A stretch of DNA of 6,020 nucleotides from Methylotenera sp. (GTDB taxonomy: Bacteria > Pseudomonadota > Gammaproteobacteria > Burkholderiales > Methylophilaceae): NCBI GenBank assembly GCA_027487055.1, contig JAIYEJ010000246.1, positions 1 to 6,020 on the forward strand, given 5' to 3'. Of this stretch, positions 1-5,986 are shown one piece after another (position 1 is the stretch's first letter; each line of letters opens with the position of its first letter). Both the position numbers and the translations under genes were made by a program. The notes beneath the pieces were generated by a model that saw nothing but the letters and a program-made list of their open reading frames with translations, did no database searches and was not told the origin of the DNA.

Positions 1-974
1 CAACGCATAATGCCGCCAAAAATATTCACTAAAATTGCCTTTACATTTTTATCAGCTAAAATAATTTTAAAGGCTTTGGTAACTGTTTCAGCTGTGGCAC
101 CGCCACCCACGTCTAAAAAGTTAGCGGGCATGCCACCGTGTAATTTAATTAAATCCATGGTCGCCATGGCTAAACCCGCGCCATTGACCATGCAACCAAT
201 ATTGCCATTAAGCGCAATGTAGTTCAGCCCAGAATGATGTGCTTCCGCCTCTTTAGCATCATCTTGCGACCAGTCGCGCAACTCTGCTAAAGTTTTTTGG
301 CGATATAGCGCGTTGTCGTCCACCGTCATTTTGCAATCTAATGCAACCAGTTTGCCTTCTGTGGTCACAATTAGCGGATTAATCTCAAGTAGCGCTAAAT
401 CATTCTCTTTAAAAAGTTTATACAAGCCTTTTGCAAGTTTAGTAAAAGCTGCAATTTGTTCGCCTTGTAAATCGAGCGCAAAAGCTAAATTGCGCGCTTG
501 AAAATCGACTAAACCGATTAACGGGTCGCATACTTCTTGCAATATTTTTTCTGGCTGTGTCGCAGCTATTTCTTCAATATCCATCCCGCCAGCGCTAGAT
601 GCCACCATTACCACGCGCTCTAATGTGCGGTCCACTAGCATCGATAAATATAACTCCCGCGCAATCGGGAGCGTTTGCTCCACCAACACTTGGTGCACGG
701 GTTGGCCATCTGGCGCATTTTGATAAGTAATTAAATGTTTACCCAATAAACTGCTGGCGACCGATTGTGCCTCATGTGCAGATTTTACCAGTTTTACGCC
801 GCCTGCTTTGCCGCGCCCGCCCGCGTGCACTTGGGCTTTGACCACCCAAGCATTACCTGCGATTTCTTTTGTTGCTGCCGCTGCGGCTTCTTCTGATTGC
901 ACAACTTCACCAATAGGGATGGCAATGCCGTAGCGATGCAAAAGTTGTTTTGCTTGATATTCGTGTAGATTCAT
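1..974 (-). CDS. sucC: Succinyl-CoA synthetase (ADP-forming) beta subunit, partial at C-terminus
   Basis: This is the beta subunit of the alpha2beta2 or alpha-beta succinyl-CoA ligase of the cytoplasmic TCA cycle (succinyl-CoA + ADP/GDP + Pi to succinate + ATP/GTP + CoA). Translating the minus strand from the ATG at 974-972 gives 324 residues without a stop, beginning MNLHEYQAKQLLHRYG. The N-terminal ATP-grasp domain has K46 and G53-R54-G55 of HAGGRGKAGG, then E99 and E107. The Mg-binding N199 (LEINPL) and D213 (ALDCKM) follow, and N264 lies in GCMVNGAGLAMATMD. All fall at the same numbers as in E. coli SucC, so there are no indels. The CoA-ligase domain ends in NIFGGIMR at the window edge; E. 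coli SucC has 388 residues, so about 64 are missing outside the window, where sucD would be expected. Malate-CoA ligase MtkA is a paralogous alternative, but FGGIMR and NGNIGCMVNG look more SucC-like. No Shine-Dalgarno sequence precedes the ATG. The gene diverges from the hydrolase gene at 1089. Confidence 0.96.
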   Translation of the reverse strand, partial: MNLHEYQAKQLLHRYGIAIPIGEVVQSEEAAAAATKEIAGNAWVVKAQVHAGGRGKAGGVKLVKSAHEAQSVASSLLGKHLITYQNAPDGQPVHQVLVEQTLPIARELYLSMLVDRTLERVVMVASSAGGMDIEEIAATQPEKILQEVCDPLIGLVDFQARNLAFALDLQGEQIAAFTKLAKGLYKLFKENDLALLEINPLIVTTEGKLVALDCKMTVDDNALYRQKTLAELRDWSQDDAKEAEAHHSGLNYIALNGNIGCMVNGAGLAMATMDLIKLHGGMPANFLDVGGGATAETVTKAFKIILADKNVKAILVNIFGGIMR

Positions 975-1088
975 TTTAGAGTGATTAATTATAGTAATTT
1001 GTTCTAAATGATATTTTCTCGCAAAAGCAAGATTGGCGCTAGTAAAACCAACATAGTTAATCAATAACTTTGACGAAAGGCAATCGAT
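975..1088. promoter_or_regulatory. Divergent intergenic region between sucC and the hydrolase gene
   Basis: This AT-rich gap must hold promoters for both outward-facing genes. On the minus strand a perfect TATAAT lies at 993-988, only 14 bases from the sucC ATG, with no recognisable -35; if used, the sucC leader would be just a few bases. On the plus strand TGATATTTT (1009-1017) resembles an extended -10, and TATAGT (990-995) is another candidate; neither has a convincing -35. The 11-base words at 982-992 and 1053-1063 are inverted copies of each other with one mismatch and could be paired operator sites, but in DNA this AT-rich such pairs also arise by chance. Confidence 0.3.
1075..1080 (+). 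promoter_or_regulatory. Ribosome binding site of the cysteine hydrolase gene
   Basis: GAAAGG sits 8 bases before the ATG at 1089. It is a good purine-rich match to the 16S anti-Shine-Dalgarno sequence and supports that ATG over the later in-frame ATG at codon 14. Confidence 0.65.
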
Positions 1089-1691
1089 ATGACAACAGCA
1101 TCGCAATCGTTACGTGAAATTACTGGCATGGGTTTTACTTCAGCTAGCCTAAAAGATTCTGCATTGATTATGGTGGATTGCCAAAATACTTATCGTTATG
1201 GCTTAATGCAACTTTGCCACGTTGAACCTGCAATTAAAGAAGCGCAACAGTTACTGCAAATGGCGCGCGATTTAAAAGTTCCTATTTTGCATATTCAGCA
1301 TGATGCAGGGGTAGGCACCCCTTATGACTTAACAGCAGAAATAGGTCAAATTTCAGAAGAAGTTGCCCCAAATAATGGCGAATCTGTTATCACAAAAAAC
1401 TATCCCAATTCATTTATTGCAACACCTTTAGAAGCACAACTAAAGGCGCTAAATATTGAAAATATCGTCATCGCGGGCTTTATGACGCATATGTGTATTA
1501 ACTCAACAGCACGTGGTGCATTTAATTTGGGTTTTAAACCAACCGTAGTTGCAAGTGCCTGTGCGACACGTAGTTTAGTTGGGGCAAATGGTAAAACAAT
1601 TGATGCACAAACCATGCACGATAGCGCATTGGCCGCCATTCGAGATTTGTTTGCCGTGGTGGCAGATGATGTGGCGAGTTTGAAGGTTTAA
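1089..1691 (+). CDS. Isochorismatase-like cysteine hydrolase
   Basis: This 200-residue cytoplasmic enzyme belongs to the isochorismatase/nicotinamidase-like cysteine hydrolase superfamily, whose members cleave amide, carbamoyl or vinyl-ether bonds. The catalytic triad is visible and correctly ordered: Asp30 in LIMVDCQN, Lys103 in VITKNYPNSF, and the nucleophile Cys136 in GFMTHMCINSTARGAF, where the GFMT stretch carries the usual cis-peptide position. The length fits the family (about 180-220). The start is supported by GAAAGG 8 bases upstream. Four bases separate the stop from the start of the RidA-family gene, so the two are almost certainly co-transcribed. Fused or adjacent RidA-type partners are known for RutB/RutC in pyrimidine breakdown, but no rutA or other rut gene is in view and the protein lacks features that would make it RutB. 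Substrate is not predictable; nicotinamide, a ureido-acid or another amide are all possible. Family assignment is firm, specific function is not. Confidence 0.9.
   Translation: MTTASQSLREITGMGFTSASLKDSALIMVDCQNTYRYGLMQLCHVEPAIKEAQQLLQMARDLKVPILHIQHDAGVGTPYDLTAEIGQISEEVAPNNGESVITKNYPNSFIATPLEAQLKALNIENIVIAGFMTHMCINSTARGAFNLGFKPTVVASACATRSLVGANGKTIDAQTMHDSALAAIRDLFAVVADDVASLKV
1682..1686 (+). promoter_or_regulatory. Ribosome binding site of the RidA-family gene, inside the hydrolase gene
   Basis: GAAGG lies within the last codons of the hydrolase gene, 9 bases before the ATG at 1696. Its location implies translation of both genes from a single mRNA. Confidence 0.55.
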
Positions 1692-1695
1692 CTAT

Positions 1696-2052
1696 ATGAC
1701 CATTCAACGTCTTAATGTAGAAGATCGCTATTCTGATATGGCTATTTATAACGGCGTTGCATACTTAGCGGGGCAGGTGGCTAATGACTTAAGTTTAGAC
1801 ATTATGGGCCAAATGCGCGAAGTACTAGGTATGATTGATCAGTTATTAGCGCAAGCCAGTTCAGATAAATCACGTATCTTAATGGCTCAGATTTATCTTG
1901 CTGATATATCTGATTATGTGGGCATGAACGAAGTATGGGATGCGTGGGTAAGTGATATAAAAGGCCATGCCCCACCACGAGCAACAGTGCAAGCCTTGCT
2001 TGCTAATCCAAAATACAAGGTGGAAGTAGTTATCAGTGCTGCGCAAAAATAA
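1696..2052 (+). CDS. RidA family protein (YjgF/YER057c/UK114)
   Basis: This 118-residue protein has the full RidA fold length (family about 110-130) and would form a cytoplasmic homotrimer with active sites between subunits. The family includes enamine/imine deaminases, which hydrolyse 2-aminoacrylate and related reactive intermediates. Visible marks are YLAGQV (23-28), the mid-protein stretch IYLADISDYVGMNEVWDAWV, and the C-terminal signature APPRATVQALL. Arg95 and Glu110 have the same 15-residue spacing as Arg105 and Glu120 of E. coli RidA, so the substrate-binding arginine and the glutamate are kept. The EVWDAWV and KYKVEVVI segments recall the RidA subgroup distinct from canonical E. coli RidA, so it should not be named ridA outright. 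It starts 4 bases after the hydrolase stop, with a Shine-Dalgarno sequence inside that gene, and likely handles the product of its partner. It ends in TAA followed shortly by another TAA. Confidence 0.9.
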   Translation: MTIQRLNVEDRYSDMAIYNGVAYLAGQVANDLSLDIMGQMREVLGMIDQLLAQASSDKSRILMAQIYLADISDYVGMNEVWDAWVSDIKGHAPPRATVQALLANPKYKVEVVISAAQK

Positions 2053-2204
2053 TAAGGTTGATTTATTTAGCTATATCTTTTTTTCTAAACTTTAATTAAC
2101 CATAAGGGCTATAGATAGTAAAAGTTTTTATCTTTAGAATAAAACTTACTCTGTAAACATTTTGTTGAAAATTTAATAAAAAATTAAAGTAAAGAATTAC
2201 ATAT
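2053..2204. other. AT-rich intergenic region before the acyltransferase gene
   Basis: This gap should contain the end of the hydrolase/RidA transcript and the acyltransferase promoter. A run of seven T (2078-2084) is present, but only a weak A/T stem (about 2047-2052 with 2063-2068) precedes it, so no convincing intrinsic terminator is visible. A weak promoter candidate is TTGTTG (2162-2167), a 17-base spacer, and TAAAGT (2185-2190), which would leave a very short leader. No small reading frame with coding character or RNA structure was recognised. Confidence 0.25.
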
Positions 2205-3263
2205 ATGCAATTAAAGAGTATTGAAAGAATAGATTTCTTAGATGGTTTAAGAGGGATCGCAATATTATTAGTAGTGCTCTACCATACCTACTCAAACGCA
2301 TGGATAGATTTGGTGCCATTTTTTGCACCAAGTCATAATTTTCCGCTAGTAAAGTTTGGCGACCTTGGCGTACCGCTTTTTTTCTTGATTTCAGGATTTG
2401 TCATTACCATGTCGCTAGAGCGATGCAAAACATTTACTGAATTTATTTTTAAGCGATGGTTACGTCTTTTTCCTGCAATGCTAATTGCCACTGTGTTAAT
2501 TTTACTAACGGCTAGTTTTTTTAGTTTTCGGCCAATAGGTGAAGTACGCTATATAAGTGCAGTAAGTGGTTTGACCTTTATCTCTCCCACATTTTTTGAT
2601 TGGATTTTTCACAAAGATCAAGGAATGCTAGAAGGTGGCTTTTGGTCTTTATTTGTAGAAGTAAAGTTTTATATTGTTGCGGGCTTAATCTATTTTAAGT
2701 ACGGTCAAAAGAAAATGATTTATGCGTTATTAATCATGTTTTTAATTTATACAGCCTTTGATATTTCTAAAACTCAATTCAACCCCGAGCTAGCGTTAAG
2801 ACTAAATGCGATATTAGATTCGCTGGATTTTAAATATTGTGGTTGGTTTGCTTCAGGGGCATTGTTTTATCGCTACTTCATGAATAAGGATATGACCAGC
2901 TTTGCTTTGGGATTATCTGTCGCATTACTCTCCGCTAGAAACTGGGGAGGCTTCATGTCATCAACAATGATTGCATTTGTTTTCATTATTGGGATGTTTG
3001 CAAGCTCAATGTTTAGTAAAAATTTACAAAGATTTCTATCAAATAAGCTGTTAAAGTTTTTTGGATATATTAGCTATCCGCTATATTTGATTCATGAAAA
3101 TGCAACAATTTCTATGATTGTTCAGCTACATCAACGGTTTAATGAAGTTAACCCTTATATCTTATCTATAATTCCGCTCGCAATCATGACACTGATTGCT
3201 TGGATAATGGCAAAATACTTAGAGCCACAACTAAAAAATTGGTTAAAAACAAAATTGAGTTAA
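2205..3263 (+). CDS. OafA/NodX-type membrane acyltransferase (acyltransferase 3 family)
   Basis: This 352-residue inner-membrane protein belongs to the acyltransferase 3 family, which moves acyl (often acetyl) groups across the membrane onto sugars of O-antigen, exopolysaccharide, Nod factor or peptidoglycan. It opens with ERIDFLDGLRGIAILLVVLYH, where Arg16 and His27 form the family's R-x10-H motif. GVPLFFLISGFVI (55-67) follows, then RWLRLFPA (84-91), FWSLFVEVKFY (146-156, the WSLxxExxFY signature) and FFGYISYPLYLIH (285-297). About ten hydrophobic segments are evident. The length is that of the bare membrane domain; no C-terminal SGNH domain is fused. Hand counts over seven 60-base lines give about 32% G+C, against about 45% in the same kind of sample from serB; part of this comes from hydrophobic codons. 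The Shine-Dalgarno sequence is weak (AAAGAA at 2191-2196). No glycan synthesis genes lie beside it, so the acceptor is unknown. Confidence 0.93.
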   Translation: MQLKSIERIDFLDGLRGIAILLVVLYHTYSNAWIDLVPFFAPSHNFPLVKFGDLGVPLFFLISGFVITMSLERCKTFTEFIFKRWLRLFPAMLIATVLILLTASFFSFRPIGEVRYISAVSGLTFISPTFFDWIFHKDQGMLEGGFWSLFVEVKFYIVAGLIYFKYGQKKMIYALLIMFLIYTAFDISKTQFNPELALRLNAILDSLDFKYCGWFASGALFYRYFMNKDMTSFALGLSVALLSARNWGGFMSSTMIAFVFIIGMFASSMFSKNLQRFLSNKLLKFFGYISYPLYLIHENATISMIVQLHQRFNEVNPYILSIIPLAIMTLIAWIMAKYLEPQLKNWLKTKLS

Positions 3264-3336
3264 CTGTAACAAAGTATCAATTTATGTATTAGTAGCGCTT
3301 TTGCTTTGTCACTACAGAATAACTATATTCAGCGGA

Positions 3337-3361
3337 GAATGGCATCTCAAACATGCCATTC
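3337..3361. terminator. Hairpin between convergent genes, probable bidirectional terminator
   Basis: GAATGGCAT (3337-3345) and ATGCCATTC (3353-3361) form a perfect 9-base-pair stem with a 7-base loop. The flanking GCG (3332-3334) and CGC (3363-3365) can add three more pairs across a small internal loop. It lies between the stops of the acyltransferase (3263) and the haem protein (3384), where transcription from both sides must end. Neither strand has a T-run after the stem, so it may act as a weak terminator or as a 3'-end stabiliser rather than a canonical intrinsic terminator. Confidence 0.5.
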
Positions 3362-3381
3362 ACGCAACTAAATTCAACATA

Positions 3382-4158
3382 TTATTGCGGTAAATCTTGT
3401 TCCCAAGCATTCCCATACACTTTACCGTTACGAGACAAAATGTGCATTTGGTACATGCTTGTCACCCACATAAATGTTGATGCTAGGCTGTAACCAATTC
3501 CGCCGATAATAGTTAAGTACGCAAAATTTGGTGACAATTTAGTAAGCCACCATGAAAGAATATCCAAAATTAAAAAGCCGAACGGAAAAGCAATTGCCAA
3601 GATTTTAAGTAGTTTTGGCACGCCAACCGAAAAGCTGAAAATAAAGCTGATAAAGAAAAATATAAATCCAATCCCAAACAAATGAATGTGTGAAACGCGG
3701 GTTAAGCTTTGTATGGTTGCGCCATCACCTGTTGCAGCCACTTTTTGAACTTCATCAAAGTTTTTAAAGTTGGGGATATTAGGCACATTGCTATGGCAAG
3801 CCACACAATGTTTTTCAAACACGCCTTTAAAATGTGCGTCCCAATCTTCTTTAGGTGCGCCTTTATGTACCCATTTAATAATATCTGCACGCACTTCATC
3901 GGGTGCATTTGCTTTCATTGAGCCATTCAATTTGTTTTCTAGTAAGCTGTGTGTGCGGTCACCATAGTAACTGTAGACGATATCATTTTTAGATAAGCCA
4001 ACTTTGCCATCTGCCATGCCATGGGTGAGCATAATTTGTAAGCCCGCCATCAGCAATCCAACGCCTACGACCAACAAATATCCAGTAAATAGGACCTTAA
4101 GCGGTAGGGGTAAATTTGGTAGGTTTAACCAAGTCATATTAGATGGTGCAAATTTCAT
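3382..4158 (-). CDS. Membrane protein with one c-type haem motif, function unknown
   Basis: This 258-residue protein has a predicted helix at about 21-44, a long loop at about 45-155, and three more helices at about 159-179, 182-202 and 212-234. The loop carries C118-V-A-C121-H122, the CxxCH site for covalent haem c, which needs the periplasm. The topology is therefore probably N-in with the loop outside and a cytoplasmic C-terminus. His157 and His159 (VSHIHLFG), at the outer edge of the second helix, and His239 after the fourth could bind a metal or haem b. A haem c with a membrane anchor suggests electron transfer or redox/oxygen sensing. I recall related betaproteobacterial proteins with the same SLTRVSHIHLFG and LASTFMW segments but no established function. 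The start is fixed by GGAAG 6 bases upstream. The gene is monocistronic here and divergent from serB. The haem site is certain as a motif; its role is not. Confidence 0.88.
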   Translation of the reverse strand: MKFAPSNMTWLNLPNLPLPLKVLFTGYLLVVGVGLLMAGLQIMLTHGMADGKVGLSKNDIVYSYYGDRTHSLLENKLNGSMKANAPDEVRADIIKWVHKGAPKEDWDAHFKGVFEKHCVACHSNVPNIPNFKNFDEVQKVAATGDGATIQSLTRVSHIHLFGIGFIFFFISFIFSFSVGVPKLLKILAIAFPFGFLILDILSWWLTKLSPNFAYLTIIGGIGYSLASTFMWVTSMYQMHILSRNGKVYGNAWEQDLPQ

Positions 4159-4164
4159 TTTTTA

Positions 4165-4169
4165 CTTCC
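4165..4169 (-). promoter_or_regulatory. Ribosome binding site of the haem-c membrane protein gene
   Basis: On the minus strand GGAAG lies 6 bases before the ATG at 4158, an ideal spacing. It decides in favour of this start over the in-frame ATG at codon 8. Confidence 0.65.
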
Positions 4170-4187
4170 AAGAATAGTGTCTTAAAA

Positions 4188-4216
4188 ATGATAGCATTCA
4201 AATAGCTAATCAACAA
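4188..4216 (-). promoter_or_regulatory. Candidate promoter of the haem-c membrane protein gene
   Basis: Read on the minus strand, TTGTTG (4216-4211) is followed by a 17-base spacer and TATCAT (4193-4188). The -10 is preceded by TGC, giving the extended -10 form TGnTATCAT. Transcription would start near 4181, leaving a leader of about 20 bases that includes the GGAAG site. The -35 is weak, but the extended -10 and spacer length make this the best candidate. Confidence 0.5.
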
Positions 4217-4224
4217 AGCTATCA
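4189..4224. repeat. Inverted repeat TGATAGC/GCTATCA spanning the haem-protein promoter
   Basis: TGATAGC (4189-4195) and GCTATCA (4218-4224) are perfect 7-base inverted copies separated by 22 bases. One arm overlaps the -10 of the minus-strand promoter and the other lies just outside its -35, the geometry expected of paired operator half-sites. Seven-base arms can occur by chance in AT-rich DNA, so a regulatory role is a guess. Confidence 0.3.
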
Positions 4225-4273
4225 AAGGGTGAAATGTAGTTTATTTCTTTGCATACAGCTAATTTGACGCAAC

Positions 4274-4282
4274 TGATATAAT
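4274..4282 (+). promoter_or_regulatory. Extended -10 promoter element of serB
   Basis: TGATATAAT is a perfect extended -10 (TGn followed by the consensus TATAAT at 4277-4282). The best -35 at 17 bases (4254-4259) is poor, as tolerated by extended -10 promoters. The expected start near 4289 gives a leader of about 34 bases to the ATG at 4323, and would leave the TTG at 4311 with about 22 bases of leader. Confidence 0.6.
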
Positions 4283-4322
4283 TAAGTTTGTGTAATTTAA
4301 TTTTATTATTTTGGGTGCATTT

Positions 4323-5174
4323 ATGCGTTTAGTTTTGCAAGGAGAAAGTCTTCGGGTTGCTCATCTCACCCACATTCATCGTTTAATTGGAAATAGCGCA
4401 CAATTTATACAAATTGCAGAGCGTGCATATTATTTGACTATTCAATCCACAAGCAAACCATTTGATGTTTCTAATGTGCAAACGTTTTGCGCTTCTCAGA
4501 ATATTGATTGTGCCTTAGTGCCAGATACACAGCGTTTAGCACACTTTGGACTTGCAGTGATGGATATGGATTCAACGCTAATAAATATTGAGTGTATTGA
4601 TGAAATCGCCGATATGATGAATATTAAGCCGCAGGTATCTGCCATTACTGAAAGCGCAATGCGTGGTGAAATTAATTTTGCCACGAGTTTAATACAGCGC
4701 GTAGCTTTGCTTAAAGGCTTAGACCAAATTGCCTTAAGAAGAGTCATCGACCAGCGCCTAAAAGCCAACCCCGGTGCACATGAGTGGGTGGCTGCATGCA
4801 AAGCCAACAATATTAAAACCATGTTGGTTTCAGGTGGGTTTACCTTATTTGCGAATCATGTCAAAAATATGTTGGGCTTAGATTTCGCATTTGCCAATAC
4901 GCTAGAAATTGTTGATGGAAAGCTCACTGGTAATGTGCTGGGTGACATTGTAGATGCTGATCGTAAAGCCATAGAGTTAATGAAAATGCGCGAAACATTA
5001 GGTCTTAAAGTGGATCAAACCATTGCCATTGGCGATGGCGCGAATGATTTAAAAATGATGAAAGTAGCGGGTGTGGGCGTTGCATATCATGCCAAACCTG
5101 TGGTGCAAGAAAAAGCCACTTATGCGCTCAATCACTCTGGCTTAGATGGTATTGCGAATTTGTTTACGGCCTAA
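4323..5174 (+). CDS. serB: Phosphoserine phosphatase
   Basis: SerB hydrolyses O-phospho-L-serine to serine, the last step of serine synthesis from 3-phosphoglycerate; it is a cytoplasmic HAD-superfamily enzyme. From the ATG at 4323 the product has 283 residues. An N-terminal domain of about 75 residues starts MRLVLQGESLR. The HAD core follows: motif I DMDST with nucleophile Asp81 and acid Asp83, Glu90 in NIECIDEIADM, motif II Ser170 in LVSGGFTLFA, motif III Lys215 in DADRKAIEL, and motif IV GDGAND (237-242). Everything needed for activity is present. The frame stays open to a TTG at 4311 that would add four residues (MGAF), but only the ATG has even a partial Shine-Dalgarno (GGGTG, 4313-4317) and the MRLVLQG start matches the family. 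It is probably transcribed alone from an extended -10 promoter, and its stop lies 17 bases from that of the convergent DUF455 gene. Confidence 0.95.
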   Translation: MRLVLQGESLRVAHLTHIHRLIGNSAQFIQIAERAYYLTIQSTSKPFDVSNVQTFCASQNIDCALVPDTQRLAHFGLAVMDMDSTLINIECIDEIADMMNIKPQVSAITESAMRGEINFATSLIQRVALLKGLDQIALRRVIDQRLKANPGAHEWVAACKANNIKTMLVSGGFTLFANHVKNMLGLDFAFANTLEIVDGKLTGNVLGDIVDADRKAIELMKMRETLGLKVDQTIAIGDGANDLKMMKVAGVGVAYHAKPVVQEKATYALNHSGLDGIANLFTA

Positions 5175-5191
5175 GATTTAAGCTCAAGAAC

Positions 5192-5986
5192 TCAAGTCAT
5201 TAGTGCTAGCTCAGATTCACTAAAACCTGCTTTGCGACGGGCTTCCATATTAAACGGCGGTTTTAGTTTTGGCGCACTATATTCAACACAAAGCCTAGCA
5301 AACGTGGCAATTGGCTCATAATTTCTTTGCGCACATAACCAGTTATACCAATCATTACCAATCGCCACATGGCCAATTTCATCTCGCAAAATAATATCTA
5401 AAATCTCAGCGGCATCTGTGTCGCCCGCTTGCGCAAGCTTATTGCGTAATTGTGGTGATGCATCTAAGCCGCGCGCTTCCATGGTTCTGGGTACTAGCGC
5501 CATGCGTGCAAGCACATCATCTTTGGTTCTATCGACCATTTCCCACAAACTGTTATGCCCCGTAAAATCGCCATACGCATACCCTAGTTTTTTAAGATGC
5601 GCATTCAGAAGTGAGAAATGATAAGCCTCTTCACAGGCGACTCTGAGCCAATCGGTGTAATAGTTTTCTGGCATGTCGTTAAAGCGCCAAATTGCATCTA
5701 ATGCTAAGTTAATCGCATTAAATTCAATATGGGCGAGGGCATGAATCAGTGCGGCGCGGCCTTCAACTGTGCGCATCGAGCGTTTTGGTAATGAAAGTGG
5801 TGAAACAAGCTCTGGTTTATCGGGTCTACCAGGGATATCATTTAGCGTGCTATGGAAGGCACATGGATATTGGCTTGCAGAGGCGCTAAATTTTTTCGTG
5901 TTTAAAGCGATAACGCCTTCTGCTTTTTTTGTCGCATTTTTTTCGCATAGCCAAGTCAGCGCGACATGTTGTATTTCGTTCAACAA
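5192..5986 (-). CDS. DUF455 family ferritin-like protein, probable TTG start
   Basis: This 264-residue protein belongs to the DUF455 family, a ferritin-like, probably di-iron, four-helix bundle of unproven function (length usual for the family). Residues that could ligate the metals sit in the expected helical motifs: Glu88 in HALAHIEFNAINLALD, Glu119/Glu120 and His123 in ACEEAYHF, Glu170 in RTMEARGLD, and Glu203 with His206 in RDEIGHVAIGN. Tyr/Trp-rich segments lie between the helices. Ferritin-like relatives include the tRNA hydroxylase MiaE, so an oxygenase role is possible but unproven. No ATG or GTG starts the frame; the first possible start is TTG at 5986, directly followed by a second TTG, and an in-frame stop lies at 6004-6002. 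A weak AAAGA precedes it. Only an ATT at 6001 could extend the protein. It is convergent with serB with no terminator between them. Confidence 0.88.
   Translation of the reverse strand: MLNEIQHVALTWLCEKNATKKAEGVIALNTKKFSASASQYPCAFHSTLNDIPGRPDKPELVSPLSLPKRSMRTVEGRAALIHALAHIEFNAINLALDAIWRFNDMPENYYTDWLRVACEEAYHFSLLNAHLKKLGYAYGDFTGHNSLWEMVDRTKDDVLARMALVPRTMEARGLDASPQLRNKLAQAGDTDAAEILDIILRDEIGHVAIGNDWYNWLCAQRNYEPIATFARLCVEYSAPKLKPPFNMEARRKAGFSESELALMT

Noticed and set aside
10..501. Short plus-strand open frames at 10-222 and 313-501
   Set aside because: They lie antisense inside sucC, which is conserved residue by residue; their products resemble no family and are shadows.
1..974. Malate-CoA ligase large subunit (mtkA) instead of sucC
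   Set aside because: Numbering is indel-free against E. coli SucC through residue 324 and the GNIGCMVNGAG and FGGIMR segments look SucC-like; the decisive C-terminus and the partner gene lie outside the window.
2078..2084. Run of seven T as an intrinsic terminator after the RidA-family gene
   Set aside because: Only a short A/T stem precedes it, too weak for termination.
2117..2150. Imperfect inverted repeat AGTAAAAGTTTT / AAAACTTACT
   Set aside because: The stem is all but A/T, contains a two-base bulge and is not followed by a T-run; likely compositional.
3702..3967. Overlapping short open frames on both strands within the haem-protein gene
   Set aside because: The conserved haem-binding frame explains this DNA; the others have no good start site or recognisable motif.
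4264..4269. TTGACG as the -35 of the serB promoter
   Set aside because: The nearest -10-like sequence downstream (4291-4296) would need a 21-base spacer; the extended -10 at 4274-4282 explains the promoter better.
4311..4322. TTG at 4311 as the start of serB, adding four residues
   Set aside because: Nothing like a Shine-Dalgarno precedes it, whereas the ATG at 4323 has GGGTG 5 bases upstream and gives the family-typical MRLVLQG N-terminus.
4496..4822. Minus-strand open frame of 108 codons inside serB
   Set aside because: It is antisense to the conserved HAD motifs of serB and has no recognisable domain.
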